Assembly: GCA_903928075.1 (NCBI GenBank)
Contig: CAIYPD010000052.1
Span: 1 to 64,000 of the forward strand
Reading direction: 5' to 3'
DNA: 64,000 nt
From: Candidatus Firestoneibacteriota bacterium
GTDB lineage: Bacteria; Oederibacteriota; D2-FULL-39-29
The notes beneath the pieces are model-generated. The model searched no databases. It was given only the letters and a program-made list of their open reading frames with translations, and was not told the origin of the DNA. The position numbers and the translations under genes are program-made. Below, one piece after another: positions 40,943-50,828 of the stretch (positions are counted from its first letter, which is position 1; every line of letters begins with the position of its first letter).

Positions 40943-42073
40943 CTAACCTTTATGGTTTAAGCAGACATAATTATGCGGCCCGCTTACGCCAAATTTATTT
41001 TTTGTAGTAGCTGTTATTTTATTTATACCGGGCTTTAATTTCCATTTAAACCCGGAAGCTGTTTTTTTCCAGGCACCGTTATTTAGTTTAACAAGAAAAT
41101 GGGAAAAATTAGGAGTTTGCGTCGTGAGCTTTATGGCGACATTTCTGCCGTTTTTGGGAAGAAGTTCGATATGTGCCTCGCCCAGCGACCAATAAATATC
41201 CCGGATATTTTTAGCTGCTACCACACATTTTTTGTGCCATTTTACTTTTTTGTTGTATTTATCAATTATCATAAAAGAACCGTCTTTATCATTGTTTAAG
41301 GAAGAAATACCGCCTTTGAAAAGCATATACGGATGGGCATTTATCGAATCATCCAACCAGCGGGCACTCCCGGCAAATATCATATTAGCGTGCTTGGCCA
41401 GGCTTATTGCGGAAAAACTTATAGTTGTGTTGCTGGGAGGATGATAAAACGGCAGGTCTTTAAGTGTGTATTTCTTTTTCTGCTTCCCTGAGATAAAGAT
41501 CAGGTCTTTTCCTCCGTTTCTAAAGAGTTCTTTCCTGATTTCAAAAGCGCTCAAAGGAATGCCGGGAGTGCTTTCTGTCACAAAATAGACCATATGCGTG
41601 GGGTCCAGCTCTATCCATTTTCTGAACTGGTTGGACCAGATTTCACAGATGGTATGTTCAACTCCGGTAACCGAAGGCAACGCTTTTAACTGCAAGCCCC
41701 GGGCGACCCAGCCTAAACTATAAGCCGCCGAAAGAAATACCGCGGCAAAATGAGCACAGTAAAAAGAACCACCCCGGTCTATTTCCTCAAGGATAGAAAG
41801 CGCATTATGGACAGGCAAAGTGGGCTGGCCGAATTTTTTAAAACGGTGCATAACCCAGTCATTTAACAGCTGCATCTTTTCCAGTTCGGTCTTCCCGCTC
41901 TTAATAACTCTTCTTAAAGCGTATTTCTTTTCTAATTTTATAAGTTTAGGATTATTGCGGCGGTCGTATTTAAACCGCTTAGAATATTTACTTATAACTA
42001 TTTTCGGATTAAGAGACCCGGTTTCCTTGAGCGTAATGTTTTTAAGGAGCAGTCCTTTTCTTAAAATGCTCAC
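40943..42073 (-). CDS. Transglutaminase-like protein lacking a signal peptide
   Basis: The 376-residue paralogue of the upstream gene has the cysteine-protease-like triad Cys106 (GSFYCAHFAAVF), His140 (VEHTICEIW) and Asp157 (WIELDPTH). Unlike copy 1 it starts with MSILRKG and no signal peptide. Its first 30 residues align with copy 1 after that protein's leader (KYSKRFKYD with KFSKRFKYE), so the export signal is lost. The start is GTG overlapping the stop of copy 1 by 4 bases (GTGA). Transglutaminase-like enzymes cut or cross-link peptides and some bind peptidoglycan. The C-terminus (FGVSGPHNYVCLNHKG) resembles an Ig-like tail. It may act in the cytoplasm or be inactive. Confidence 0.72.
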   Translation of the reverse strand: MSILRKGLLLKNITLKETGSLNPKIVISKYSKRFKYDRRNNPKLIKLEKKYALRRVIKSGKTELEKMQLLNDWVMHRFKKFGQPTLPVHNALSILEEIDRGGSFYCAHFAAVFLSAAYSLGWVARGLQLKALPSVTGVEHTICEIWSNQFRKWIELDPTHMVYFVTESTPGIPLSAFEIRKELFRNGGKDLIFISGKQKKKYTLKDLPFYHPPSNTTISFSAISLAKHANMIFAGSARWLDDSINAHPYMLFKGGISSLNNDKDGSFMIIDKYNKKVKWHKKCVVAAKNIRDIYWSLGEAHIELLPKNGRNVAIKLTTQTPNFSHFLVKLNNGAWKKTASGFKWKLKPGINKITATTKNKFGVSGPHNYVCLNHKG

Positions 42074-43224
42074 TTGAACTCCAGTTCAATAAAATTATCC
42101 GGCCCGTAAACCCCGAACTTGTTCCTTACGGTTGCGGTCAGTTTATTTCTGCCTTTATGAAGCAGCCAGGTGAATTTCTCGCTGCTCTTCTGCCATTCCT
42201 TGCCATCGTCCATTTTAATAACAAAGGTGTCGAAGTTAGGGGTCTCGGTGGTAAAACTGACTTCAAGTTTATCTTTGTCCCCTGCGGCCACTTGCATTTT
42301 TGCTTCACCCAGAGTCCAGTATATATCCTGTATATCCCCGGGAATTTCTCTTTTGTGCCACTTAAAACCTTTTGTTCGCTCATCGTTTATCATGAAATTG
42401 TCGCTGCCATAATCAACCTTATTATCCAGCAGCCGCATATCAGAGGTAAACAGAAGAAGCGCAAACTGCTCTGTTCTCTTTTCGTCAAAACCAAAATACC
42501 CCGCCGCGCCCGGTCTCTTTGCGGGCAAATCGGAATAATTGTATTTTTTATTTTCCTTCCCGGCATAAATAACTATATCTTTCCCCTTATTTCTGAAATA
42601 TTCTTCCCTTGCTTCGTTGGCACTGAGATAAACCCCTGGATTGCCGGCTTTTGCCAGCCTGTAATTATGCGTGGGGTCCATAACTATCCATTTCCTATAT
42701 TGATTGGACCACATCTCGACATTCGTGTGCTCTGTGAGGCCCGGCTCTATGGCTTTCATCCCGAAGACCCTAGCCACCCAGCCCAGACTGTAGGCGCAGG
42801 AATTAAAAACAGCGCCATATTGAATACAAAAAGCGCTTCCGCCGTCTTCGACCATTTTTAATATTTCCAAAGCATTTGAGGTAGCCTTTGTGGGCTGATC
42901 AAATTTTTTAAAATAATGAAACACCCAGTCTTCCAGCAGGCACATCCGTTCGTATTCCGTTTTCCCGCTTTTAATTACTTCCTCTAGTTTATATTTAGTC
43001 CTGAGCTCTTTTAATTTCGGGTTATCAAAACTTTCATATTTGAAACGCTTTGAGAATTTACTTTTGATAAGATCCGGATTTTGTATGCTCAAAATTTCAA
43101 TAGTACCTCCGGTTATGGCTGCTTTCTCCCCTTTCTTGAGTCCGGCAATATCCTTGCTTTCCGCAAATCCTGGTGCGCAAGCCAATAGTAAAAAGCATCC
43201 CGGCATTAAAAGTTTTCTTAACAT
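42070..43224 (-). CDS. Exported transglutaminase-like protein
   Basis: The 384-residue protein has a signal peptide (cleavage near GFAES, residue 22), a helical lead-in (residues 50-120) and a transglutaminase-like core with Cys133 (GSAFCIQYGAVF), His166 (EHTNVEMW) and Asp183 (IVMDPTH). A C-terminal beta-domain ends KLTATVRNKFGVYGPDNFIEL. Enzymes of this superfamily cleave or cross-link peptide side-chains; here an envelope or extracellular substrate is likely. It is followed without a gap by its signal-less paralogue. AGGCAGGAG precedes the ATG. The upstream gap to the URO-D gene is 90 bases. Confidence 0.78.
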   Translation of the reverse strand: MLRKLLMPGCFLLLACAPGFAESKDIAGLKKGEKAAITGGTIEILSIQNPDLIKSKFSKRFKYESFDNPKLKELRTKYKLEEVIKSGKTEYERMCLLEDWVFHYFKKFDQPTKATSNALEILKMVEDGGSAFCIQYGAVFNSCAYSLGWVARVFGMKAIEPGLTEHTNVEMWSNQYRKWIVMDPTHNYRLAKAGNPGVYLSANEAREEYFRNKGKDIVIYAGKENKKYNYSDLPAKRPGAAGYFGFDEKRTEQFALLLFTSDMRLLDNKVDYGSDNFMINDERTKGFKWHKREIPGDIQDIYWTLGEAKMQVAAGDKDKLEVSFTTETPNFDTFVIKMDDGKEWQKSSEKFTWLLHKGRNKLTATVRNKFGVYGPDNFIELEFK

Positions 43225-43314
43225 ACTCCTGCCTCACTGCATAAAAAACGGATTTTTCGATTATTGTAGCTTATACTGCCGGTTATTTCAGTAAAAAACT
43301 CAAGTGAGAGCCTT

Positions 43315-44310
43315 TTACTTAAAAACCCCGAATTCCTGCGCGGCTTTTACCATCGCAAGATAGTTTTCAGGTGGAACAGAATCTATTATTGAGTGACTTG
43401 AACAAACCACATAGCTTCCGTCTTTGGCCAAACGCTCAATATGATCCCTAACGCTTTCACGAACCTCGGCCGGCGTGCCGAAAGACAAGACCCCCGCCAC
43501 ATCAATGTTTCCGACCAGCGTAAGTTTATTTCCGTATTTAACTCTTATCGCGTAGATATCATTTGCTACGGGCTGTATGGGATGCACGGCATTGACTCCC
43601 CATTCAAGCATATAAGGCAAAATAGGCGCCTGTACTCCGCAGCAATGAAATATTATAGGCCGGCCGGTCGCCTGCGCCGTATTGATAAGCAGCTTTGTTT
43701 TCGGAACCCAGAACTCGTTCATACTCTCGGGGCTTATAAGCGGTCCGGCGGTTGAGCCTATATCATCGCCGATATAGTAAAAATGGTAGGGCAGGTCTTT
43801 TATCGCTTCAATAAGCCTCATATGATAATCGAGGAAAAGATCCATGAGCCGTTTTACCAAAGCGGGATCATCATATAAAAGATACATAAAGGATTGAATC
43901 GGCACGGGACCTAAGGCCATATAGGTCAAAGTCATTATTCCGCTTAATCTCGCGCATACCCCCATCTCCGTCCCTTTGACGGCTTTCAGGTAGGCCTCAA
44001 GTTTTTCCCGGGCCACCGCCGGGTCCGGAGGAATAACTTTATCCAGATCTTTCCCGCTTAAAATACTCCCTTCTTCCAGGCTCCAGGTAAGACTACAAAC
44101 AATCGAATCTTGTCCGACCGCCCGGGCTACTTTGACTGCGTCCGCCGGAGGCACGGACCAGGTTGTTTCGCGGGGCCCGCCTTGAGGGCGCTTAAGTATA
44201 TACTTCAAAGACCGGTCGTCAACCAGAACATCCCAGTTGGGAACACGGTCGCCCTTTTTGTGATTTAAAGCCGCCAGCAGCCGGCTTATTTTCGGTTCCG
44301 TATATCCCAT
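43315..44310 (-). CDS. URO-D-fold corrinoid-type methyltransferase
   Basis: The 331-residue cytoplasmic protein resembles uroporphyrinogen decarboxylase, but lacks the N-terminal arginine motif of true HemE. It carries the zinc-binding pattern of the MtaA/MtbA/CmuA methyltransferases: His222-x-Cys224 (IIFHCCG) and Cys303 (YVVCSSH). Other landmarks are YIGDDIGSTAGPLISPESM, NAVHPIQPV and LVGNIDVAGVLSFGTP. Such enzymes move methyl groups from or to corrinoid proteins. No corrinoid protein is encoded beside it here, but a MetH-activation-like protein is at 8.3 kb. It lies among secreted carbohydrate-active genes, so release of methyl groups from a glycan breakdown product is possible. GGAGATA precedes the ATG. 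Confidence 0.85.
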   Translation of the reverse strand: MGYTEPKISRLLAALNHKKGDRVPNWDVLVDDRSLKYILKRPQGGPRETTWSVPPADAVKVARAVGQDSIVCSLTWSLEEGSILSGKDLDKVIPPDPAVAREKLEAYLKAVKGTEMGVCARLSGIMTLTYMALGPVPIQSFMYLLYDDPALVKRLMDLFLDYHMRLIEAIKDLPYHFYYIGDDIGSTAGPLISPESMNEFWVPKTKLLINTAQATGRPIIFHCCGVQAPILPYMLEWGVNAVHPIQPVANDIYAIRVKYGNKLTLVGNIDVAGVLSFGTPAEVRESVRDHIERLAKDGSYVVCSSHSIIDSVPPENYLAMVKAAQEFGVFK

Positions 44311-44351
44311 GTTTTATCTCCATTTTTTTTCAATTATTTTTAATATCCGGA

Positions 44352-47108
44352 CTATTTCCCTTCTAACTTCTTCTGCACTTCACCTGCCAGAAGATAAAGA
44401 GACCTGCTGCGCTCTTCCCAGCCGGAACTCTGGAACCAGGCATGACCGGCCACACCTGTCTGCCACATCCAGTTCCACGGAGTATTATAACCGTAACAAT
44501 TTACCTCAAGATTTGCCACTCCCCGCTGCACGCAAAGAGTGCGCTCATCCAGTATTTTCTCGCAACGCCCGGCCAGTTCACTGCCAAGTTTTATGCGTAG
44601 GCCTCTATCGGTAAGAGCCTGTTCTATAAAGATACGCGCCTCACACTCCTGAACTCCTTCCCGGAGCTGTTCAAAGCGGGCCGTAACCAGCGCACCCTCC
44701 TGTCCAGGCGCCAAAAGAGAATTACGCAGTCCCAGATTAAACCAGGAACTCTGGGGATACCGTTCATAAACTTTGCCAATCCTGTTTCCGCTCTTATCCT
44801 TTAGCGCTTCCCAGTAATCGCCTCCCAGCCGGCCAAAACCCCGCTGACCGCCAGAAATATTTATCTCCCCCATACTTCGCATCAGAGATCCGGGAACCTT
44901 ACCCAGTTCTGGCGAGCGGATGTTTTGCGCGTGGATGACAGGATTTTTCCAGCCATAACTCCGTCCTTTTTCCGGTCCCTGGGAAAAAGCAACATCGTAG
45001 ACCGAGGTCATGTAACCTATTTTAAAAGTGTTTAACACACTTGCAAAATAGCTTGTATTGAAAGCCGCCTGGTGTGCATGCGTGACCCAGGGAAGATCTC
45101 CGGTTACCTCTTTCCAAAAGAAAACCGCTTCCTTGGGAGGCTTGCTATCACACATCCAGCCCATTGTCATGGCTTTTTCCAGCCCGCGCTTTTTCATTCT
45201 GGCGCGAATTTCCGTAAAGAGAGCCTGCCAGACAGGCTTCATAGCAGGATTGTTATAATTTGGAACAAATACATTCTCTACTTTTTTAGTGACGGGATTA
45301 AGAATAGAGACCGCCGGTTGGGCCACCCTGTTTGGATTTTTTTTGTTAATATCATTCATCAACCTGTCATCGCTTCCCTTGGGCTGAAGGTAAACCTCCC
45401 AGGCAATAAAACAGACCAGCTTGGGTTTTCCAAGGTTTTTTTCTGCAACATCCAGGTATTTATCCATAACAGAAAAATCAAAATCATATTTATTTTCGCC
45501 CTTTTTGATCCAGCGGACCATGGACTCTGAGTTGCCATAGTTGGTCTCGGCAATAAGAGGGATATAGAGCACCCCGCTGCCCGCTTCTCTTATCAGGCTC
45601 ATAGAACGCGCAATAAGGTTAAAATGCTTATCCGACCAGGCTTCCACGCCGTATTCCAACTGGAGGGTATCCGGAGACTGTATAAGTTCTATCCAGGTCT
45701 TAAAATCATCGGGGTTGGGCAGTTTCCAGTCCAACACCTCAAGTTTCACGGGGACCAAGACCGGTTTTTCCGAATCGGTCTTTATGGTAAGCGTACCCTC
45801 GTAAGAACCGGCCGAAGCATCTGCAGGTACATTTACCGTGATCCAGATAGGGACCACCGAACCTTCTTTGCTCCCGCTCTGCAGCTCCGTCTCCCGGGGG
45901 GGTATATCGTTGAGTACATTTAGTCCGGGCTTTATATTTTTTGATTTCTGTAATTCAAATGTTTCCTGGGTTATCCCGTATTCACCGGTTCCTTCTTTCC
46001 CGTACCGGATTCGCAGGGCAGTAACGGGAATAGTTCCGGCAGCACTTTTTAATTCCGTGACTGAGGCTTTAAGTCCTTTTATAATTTTAGTTGAACCCGC
46101 CACAACTTTGCCGGAAAAAATACCGTTTTTCACCCCCGTAAGAATTATGGGTCGTAGTATTTCACAGGGATCACAGAAGTCAGTAGTGTAATCCCCGCGT
46201 AAAACGCTGCCATTCCAGACCCGGAAACCCTGCGGGCGGGAAACACCGGATTCTATTTTTTCCTGGAGCGCGGTCGCAAGACGGATCTCGCGCAATTCAC
46301 AGGTATTCCATTGCAGGTCATATACAAAATCCTCGCCCCCCGGACCGCCTCCGCTCTTCGTTTTTTTCTCGTCAACCGCCTTATTATAGGGAGCCCGGAT
46401 GATCTCTACCGCCAGAACATTCAGCCCTTTTTTTAAAAGTTTACCCGGCAGTTCAAGATTAGTAAGAGCGCGGTTTTGCGATTGCAGCCGGGGAATATCC
46501 CCTCCTCCCGGTTTGGCGGCCCGGATCATTTTTCCGCCTGACATAACAAAACTGCCTTCCTCGGCAACCAGGTTACCTTTTGTATCGACAAAAGCCTCCG
46601 CTGGATAGGCTTCGGCTATTACCGGACTGGCGCCTGCCGGCAGCTGCGCGCGTTTTATCTCTTCGCCGTTAAGATAGACGATAATGCCTCCGTGATAGGA
46701 TATATTCAGAACAAGATTTTTTACCCTGGAAGGCTCGCTAATATTAAATTTGCCGCGGAAAAAGGAGCGGGAAACAAAGGGAGTTTTGCAGCTCATAGAA
46801 ACCGGGCCCTTTAGCCAGGATGCGTCATCAAAATCAGGACTTACCCAGTCTTTTGAAGGCGCGGCGCTTTCTTTATTCAACCAGTATTTATCATAGGCTA
46901 TGGGTTTTACGCCTGAAGAAAAACCTATCTCGGGAGGCTTAAGCACTGAGAACATTCTCCAGGAACTGTAAGTATCCAGGACAGCGGTTCCAAAGGCCTT
47001 TTCTTCGGCAAAAAGTCCGGAAAATGCTGAGCAGGAAAGGCAAAAGTAAAGGACTGCACAGAAATAGACTTTTAGCACCGGTTTACAGAATACTTTTATT
47101 AACTTCAT
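44352..47108 (-). CDS. Exported glycosidase-like protein, five-member family, copy 3
   Basis: The 918-residue member is the most divergent of the five. The signal peptide ends near GLFAEE (residue 34). The jelly-roll has TYSSWRMFSV and GGIIVYLNGEEIKR, plus a longer insert (about 180-210). The barrel has IQSPDTLQLEYGVEAW, YIPLIAETNYGNSESMVRWI, FDFSVMDKYLD, VCFIAWEVYLQ, and TMGWMCDSKPP, where the shared Asp is followed by Ser. Tail motifs are RGFGRLGGDYW, GVQECEARIFIEQAL and WFQSSGW. The ligand of the second motif (PWVTHAHQ) matches copies 4 and 5 more than 1 and 2. GGGAGG precedes the ATG; the PHP gene stop is 26 bases upstream. Confidence 0.75.
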   Translation of the reverse strand: MKLIKVFCKPVLKVYFCAVLYFCLSCSAFSGLFAEEKAFGTAVLDTYSSWRMFSVLKPPEIGFSSGVKPIAYDKYWLNKESAAPSKDWVSPDFDDASWLKGPVSMSCKTPFVSRSFFRGKFNISEPSRVKNLVLNISYHGGIIVYLNGEEIKRAQLPAGASPVIAEAYPAEAFVDTKGNLVAEEGSFVMSGGKMIRAAKPGGGDIPRLQSQNRALTNLELPGKLLKKGLNVLAVEIIRAPYNKAVDEKKTKSGGGPGGEDFVYDLQWNTCELREIRLATALQEKIESGVSRPQGFRVWNGSVLRGDYTTDFCDPCEILRPIILTGVKNGIFSGKVVAGSTKIIKGLKASVTELKSAAGTIPVTALRIRYGKEGTGEYGITQETFELQKSKNIKPGLNVLNDIPPRETELQSGSKEGSVVPIWITVNVPADASAGSYEGTLTIKTDSEKPVLVPVKLEVLDWKLPNPDDFKTWIELIQSPDTLQLEYGVEAWSDKHFNLIARSMSLIREAGSGVLYIPLIAETNYGNSESMVRWIKKGENKYDFDFSVMDKYLDVAEKNLGKPKLVCFIAWEVYLQPKGSDDRLMNDINKKNPNRVAQPAVSILNPVTKKVENVFVPNYNNPAMKPVWQALFTEIRARMKKRGLEKAMTMGWMCDSKPPKEAVFFWKEVTGDLPWVTHAHQAAFNTSYFASVLNTFKIGYMTSVYDVAFSQGPEKGRSYGWKNPVIHAQNIRSPELGKVPGSLMRSMGEINISGGQRGFGRLGGDYWEALKDKSGNRIGKVYERYPQSSWFNLGLRNSLLAPGQEGALVTARFEQLREGVQECEARIFIEQALTDRGLRIKLGSELAGRCEKILDERTLCVQRGVANLEVNCYGYNTPWNWMWQTGVAGHAWFQSSGWEERSRSLYLLAGEVQKKLEGK

Positions 47109-47134
47109 TTTTCTTGCCTCCCGTAGATAATGTT

Positions 47135-47914
47135 TTAGTCTTTGACTTTTGCTTCCGGAATAATTGGTTTCAAGATAGAGTCGCCCCGCTGGATCCTGTC
47201 ATAAAGGGTCGGCATATTTCCTGTGGCTTTATGATAGTATTCCCGGTCGCGGCCTTCGGCGAGCATCCGCAGGGCTTCCTTTTCCATTTTTGCGGGTTCC
47301 TCATTTATCTTTTTAAGACGCTCCGGCATCCCGCAGCAGTCATATTCCCCCCTTTTGAGGATTGCTGCCAGTTCCGTTTCGTTTTTTGGGGTCGAATGGA
47401 GATAACTGTAAAACATCCCCACATTTAATACTCTGTGCCCGTCTGAGTTGCTTATCGGATGAGCATTTGCCAGCCGTAAAAGCTCTTTGATCTTGTCCTG
47501 ATTGCTCACTGAAAAAGAGACTTCAATCGCATCCGGCGGATAGGTTTTCACATCTATACCTATTTCCTTCCTGTACCGGAAAGGATGGGCCAGTGCCAAA
47601 AAGCCGCCCCGTTCTTTTACCAGAGCGTAAAGTTCCGCATAATGCAGACCGGTTTTCTCCAAAGCAGGCTCATAAAAACCGATGACAAGGAACTCTTCCT
47701 TCTCGACAGTATTCACCTCAATACCCTGAAAAACGCGAAACGGGGCAAATTTACTATTTAATTCCCGCACCCGCTCACCCGGAATATATTTATCGTGATC
47801 GGTAAAAACAAGTCCGTTCAGGCCGTAGCCAATGGCAGCGCGAATCATAGCCTCTTCGCCGTCCACCGCGCAGGCAGAGCGTTCTTTTGAATGAACATGA
47901 CAATCAATCTTCAT
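47135..47914 (-). CDS. PHP-domain metal-dependent phosphoesterase, copy 1
   Basis: The 259-residue cytoplasmic protein has the PHP motifs in order: CHVHSK (His6, His8), TDHDK (38-42), GIEVN (64-68), LAHPF (108-112) and NSDGH (156-160). The fold holds a trinuclear metal site and cleaves phosphomonoesters or diesters. Histidinol phosphatase, DNA polymerase X and AMP/oligoribonuclease members share it; this one resembles short stand-alone family members. The neighbours are exported glycosidase-like genes, so the substrate may be a sugar phosphate, but that is inference. AAAGGGG precedes the ATG. It lies between copies 3 and 4. Confidence 0.85.
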   Translation of the reverse strand: MKIDCHVHSKERSACAVDGEEAMIRAAIGYGLNGLVFTDHDKYIPGERVRELNSKFAPFRVFQGIEVNTVEKEEFLVIGFYEPALEKTGLHYAELYALVKERGGFLALAHPFRYRKEIGIDVKTYPPDAIEVSFSVSNQDKIKELLRLANAHPISNSDGHRVLNVGMFYSYLHSTPKNETELAAILKRGEYDCCGMPERLKKINEEPAKMEKEALRMLAEGRDREYYHKATGNMPTLYDRIQRGDSILKPIIPEAKVKD

Positions 47915-48036
47915 AAGAATAACCCCTTTAAATCAATATTTTCGCAGCAAGAAAATAGAGAACACAACGACAAGACCTGAGAAATAACATTACACCAATG
48001 TATTTTTTACTAACCTTGTACTTTGTACCTGTTTTT

Positions 48037-50793
48037 CTATTTATTTTTGGCTGTTACGTTTATTACTTCGCCGGCCAGTTTAAATAGTGTTTCGGTTCGT
48101 GTTTCCCAGCCGGAGCTGATAAACCAGTTGTGTGAAGCAATAGATGCCTGTCTCGAATAAGACGGTTCAAAACCCATATGATTGGTCAACTGACTGTAGG
48201 CAATGTCAATATCCTGCATCCTTTCAGCAAGCGCCTTTTCACACCGTTCTTTCAGGTCCTTCCCCAGAATGGCAGCTTTTGCCTTGTCAGAGAGGACGCG
48301 TTCAATTGCTATACGGGCCTCACACTCCTGTACCCCTTCCAGAAAATTCAGATAGTGGTGATTTGCAGAAGGACCCGTTGGTCCCGGGGCGAGCAGGGAG
48401 CAATAGATATCCAGATTTCGCCAGTTACTTTGAGGATAGCGGTTATATATTCTTCCCTTGCGTTCACCTTTGGCGTCTCTTAAAACATTCCAGAACTCTC
48501 CGCCCAAACGGCCGACACCTCTTTGATTGCCGGTTATGGCCAGCTCTGCGTAGGAACGCCAGGCGCTTGTAGTATATTTGTCAAATTCTCCCAGACGGGT
48601 AAAGCGGGCCATAATATTTGGATTTTCTGATTTCCAACCCATCAGGCTTATTTCTTGATTATCTCTTGCCAGACTTAGCGCCCAGACTTTGGTCTGATAG
48701 GCAATGTTTGTTAAATTATAGGCCATCGGCCCGCCGCCAAAATGCGCGTGCACCACCCACGGGACACCCGGGAGAATTCCGGCCCAAAAAGCCACTTCAG
48801 GCTTTGTCGGCCAGGCGTCATTCATCATCCCCAGCGCCATGGCCTTTTCAAGACCCCGTTTTTTCATACGCAAGCTTAGCTGCTCCGCAAGAGGCTGCCA
48901 AAGAGCGTTACTTAAAGGCTCGGTATATTTGGGGAGCTCGCTACTTACGCTTTTACCCGCTTGCAGCATTGTTACTACCGGACCTTTTCCTAAAACAACA
49001 TTATTTTTTTTCATTGTTTCCAGCATAACATCCTGCTCGCTTTTAACGGTCGCCGCAGACTGATGCCCTTCCTGTATCATGTAAATATCCCAAACGAAAA
49101 ATATTACCATCTTGGGTTTGCCCATATTTGCTTCGGCTAAATCCAGGTATTTATCCATGACCGAGAAATCATACTCGAACTTGTTCTCACCATTTTTTAT
49201 CCATCTTACCATAGTCTCGCCGTGGCCGTAATTGGTCTCGGCAATGAGCGGAACATAGAGTATCCGGCTGCCGGATTCCCCTATAAGCTTCAGAGCTTTC
49301 GCCACGAGTTCCCAGTGCTTTTCGGACCAGAGCGGTACATTATATTCCAGTGCAAGAGTATCCGGCGATTGTATAATTTCCACAAAGGTCCTGAAATTAT
49401 CAGAATCCGGCAGAATCCAATCGGCAACCTTTAGTTCCAAAGGCACAGTAACCGGGCCTTCCCCTTTCAGCTGAATATTTATTGCTCCCGAATAAGAACC
49501 TGCGGCGGCGTCTTTTGGCACTTTAATTGTTATAAAAATAGGAAGAACCGCGCCCGGAACCGGCGGGACAGGAATTACCGGTGTAAATCTTAGCGCCTTA
49601 TTATTACTTACCGGCACCTTCTCCAAAATATCTTCGGAGATACAGCCCAAAAGATTGGCTTCCGCGGGATACGGCGATAAAAACGGAGAAGCGCTATAAG
49701 GTACAATAAGAAAATCCTGGCCCCAGGGATAGCCAAAGCGGATTCTAACCTGTGCTGACGGAATAACTCCGGCCGGGCCCTTAAGGTCGGAAACCCTAAC
49801 TTTAATTCCGGAAAGAGGCCCGGTGGATCCGAGCACAACTTTTCCGGAAAAACTGCCGTTTCTTGTCCCCGTTATTTCAACAGGATAGAGTTTTTCATTT
49901 TTGTCCCCAAAATCCATATCATAGTCATTGGCTAACAGGTTATTATTCCAGACCTGTAGTCCTTCGGGCCGGGTGACATTTGGAATCAAACCTTCAGTGC
50001 TTCCGGCAACTACCTCCAGCCGTTCAAGATAGCAGGTATTCCAGCTTAAATTCCAAAAATTCTTTTTCGGATCTTTTTTTTCATCAACAACCTTATCGTA
50101 AGGCGCACGGATAAGTTCACACTCAATAAGATTTACTCCTTTTACCAGAAATTTAGCCGGGACCACAACCCCGTCCAGAACACGCCTGCGCAAAAGTTTT
50201 TTGGGATCCTGCGGTTTCAAAGAACCCTCTTTTTCGGCCAAAAGGAGGGCACCGTTACCGGCTAAAAAAGCTTCGGCCGGATAGGCCTCGGCCAGGTCTT
50301 CACCTTTTATTATATTTGCCCGCGCCACTTCCTGTCCGTTTATATATATTATTGCCCCGCCCTGAAAACTTGCGTTTATTTTTAAAGTTTTTATTTTGGC
50401 AGGCTCGGTGACGGTAAACTTCCCCCGAAAACAGGCCCGCGCAAGATACGAGGTATAACTCGCCATATATATAGAACCCCTGAGCCATTTATGATCATCA
50501 AAGCCCGGTTTGGTCCAGTCTGAAGCAGGCGCCGGAGTTTCCCGATCCAGCCAGCTTTGATTTAAAAGCAGAGGTTTTATCTCTTTTCCGTCTTGAATTA
50601 CAGGCGCCTTAAAAACATTATAGATTCTCCAGGAACTGTAACTGTCGAGGACCTTGACCTCTTCGGCTGAAACAGCAGAACAGAATATTGCCATTGAAAA
50701 TAACGGAAGCAAGACAAAAAGGAAGAAAACCCTTAACAATTTATTTGTTCTTACACCTTCTCTTTGGCCGACGAATCCTTCTTTTCTTTTCAT
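48037..50793 (-). CDS. Exported glycosidase-like protein, five-member family, copy 4
   Basis: The 918-residue member is closest to copy 5; both read SYSSWRIYNVFKAPVI, GG(A)IIY(I)NGQE, QVWNNNLLANDYDMDFGD and the long linker TPVIPVPPVPGAVLPI. The signal peptide ends near VSAEE. Barrel landmarks are IQSPDTLALEYNVPLW, YVPLIAETNYGHGETMVRWI, EYDFSVMDKYLD, MVIFFVWDIYM and ALGMMNDAWPTKPE, keeping the shared Asp. The tail has RGVGRLGGEFW, GVQECEARIAIERVL and WFISSGW. The start at ATG 50793 has AAGGAG five bases before. It lies 35 bases past copy 5, so both are likely co-transcribed. The substrate is unknown. Confidence 0.76.
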   Translation of the reverse strand: MKRKEGFVGQREGVRTNKLLRVFFLFVLLPLFSMAIFCSAVSAEEVKVLDSYSSWRIYNVFKAPVIQDGKEIKPLLLNQSWLDRETPAPASDWTKPGFDDHKWLRGSIYMASYTSYLARACFRGKFTVTEPAKIKTLKINASFQGGAIIYINGQEVARANIIKGEDLAEAYPAEAFLAGNGALLLAEKEGSLKPQDPKKLLRRRVLDGVVVPAKFLVKGVNLIECELIRAPYDKVVDEKKDPKKNFWNLSWNTCYLERLEVVAGSTEGLIPNVTRPEGLQVWNNNLLANDYDMDFGDKNEKLYPVEITGTRNGSFSGKVVLGSTGPLSGIKVRVSDLKGPAGVIPSAQVRIRFGYPWGQDFLIVPYSASPFLSPYPAEANLLGCISEDILEKVPVSNNKALRFTPVIPVPPVPGAVLPIFITIKVPKDAAAGSYSGAINIQLKGEGPVTVPLELKVADWILPDSDNFRTFVEIIQSPDTLALEYNVPLWSEKHWELVAKALKLIGESGSRILYVPLIAETNYGHGETMVRWIKNGENKFEYDFSVMDKYLDLAEANMGKPKMVIFFVWDIYMIQEGHQSAATVKSEQDVMLETMKKNNVVLGKGPVVTMLQAGKSVSSELPKYTEPLSNALWQPLAEQLSLRMKKRGLEKAMALGMMNDAWPTKPEVAFWAGILPGVPWVVHAHFGGGPMAYNLTNIAYQTKVWALSLARDNQEISLMGWKSENPNIMARFTRLGEFDKYTTSAWRSYAELAITGNQRGVGRLGGEFWNVLRDAKGERKGRIYNRYPQSNWRNLDIYCSLLAPGPTGPSANHHYLNFLEGVQECEARIAIERVLSDKAKAAILGKDLKERCEKALAERMQDIDIAYSQLTNHMGFEPSYSRQASIASHNWFISSGWETRTETLFKLAGEVINVTAKNK

Positions 50794-50828
50794 TCCCACT
50801 CCTTTGATAAATATTCGAAAACATTTTT

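Noticed and set aside
42157..42861. A 234-residue + strand open frame
   Set aside because: It is antisense to the transglutaminase-like gene and has no SD. Its translation has no family pattern, while the - strand frame shows clear catalytic motifs.
43315..44310. HemE (uroporphyrinogen decarboxylase) proper
   Set aside because: The zinc HxC...C pattern and lack of HemE's N-terminal arginine motif point to a methyltransferase.
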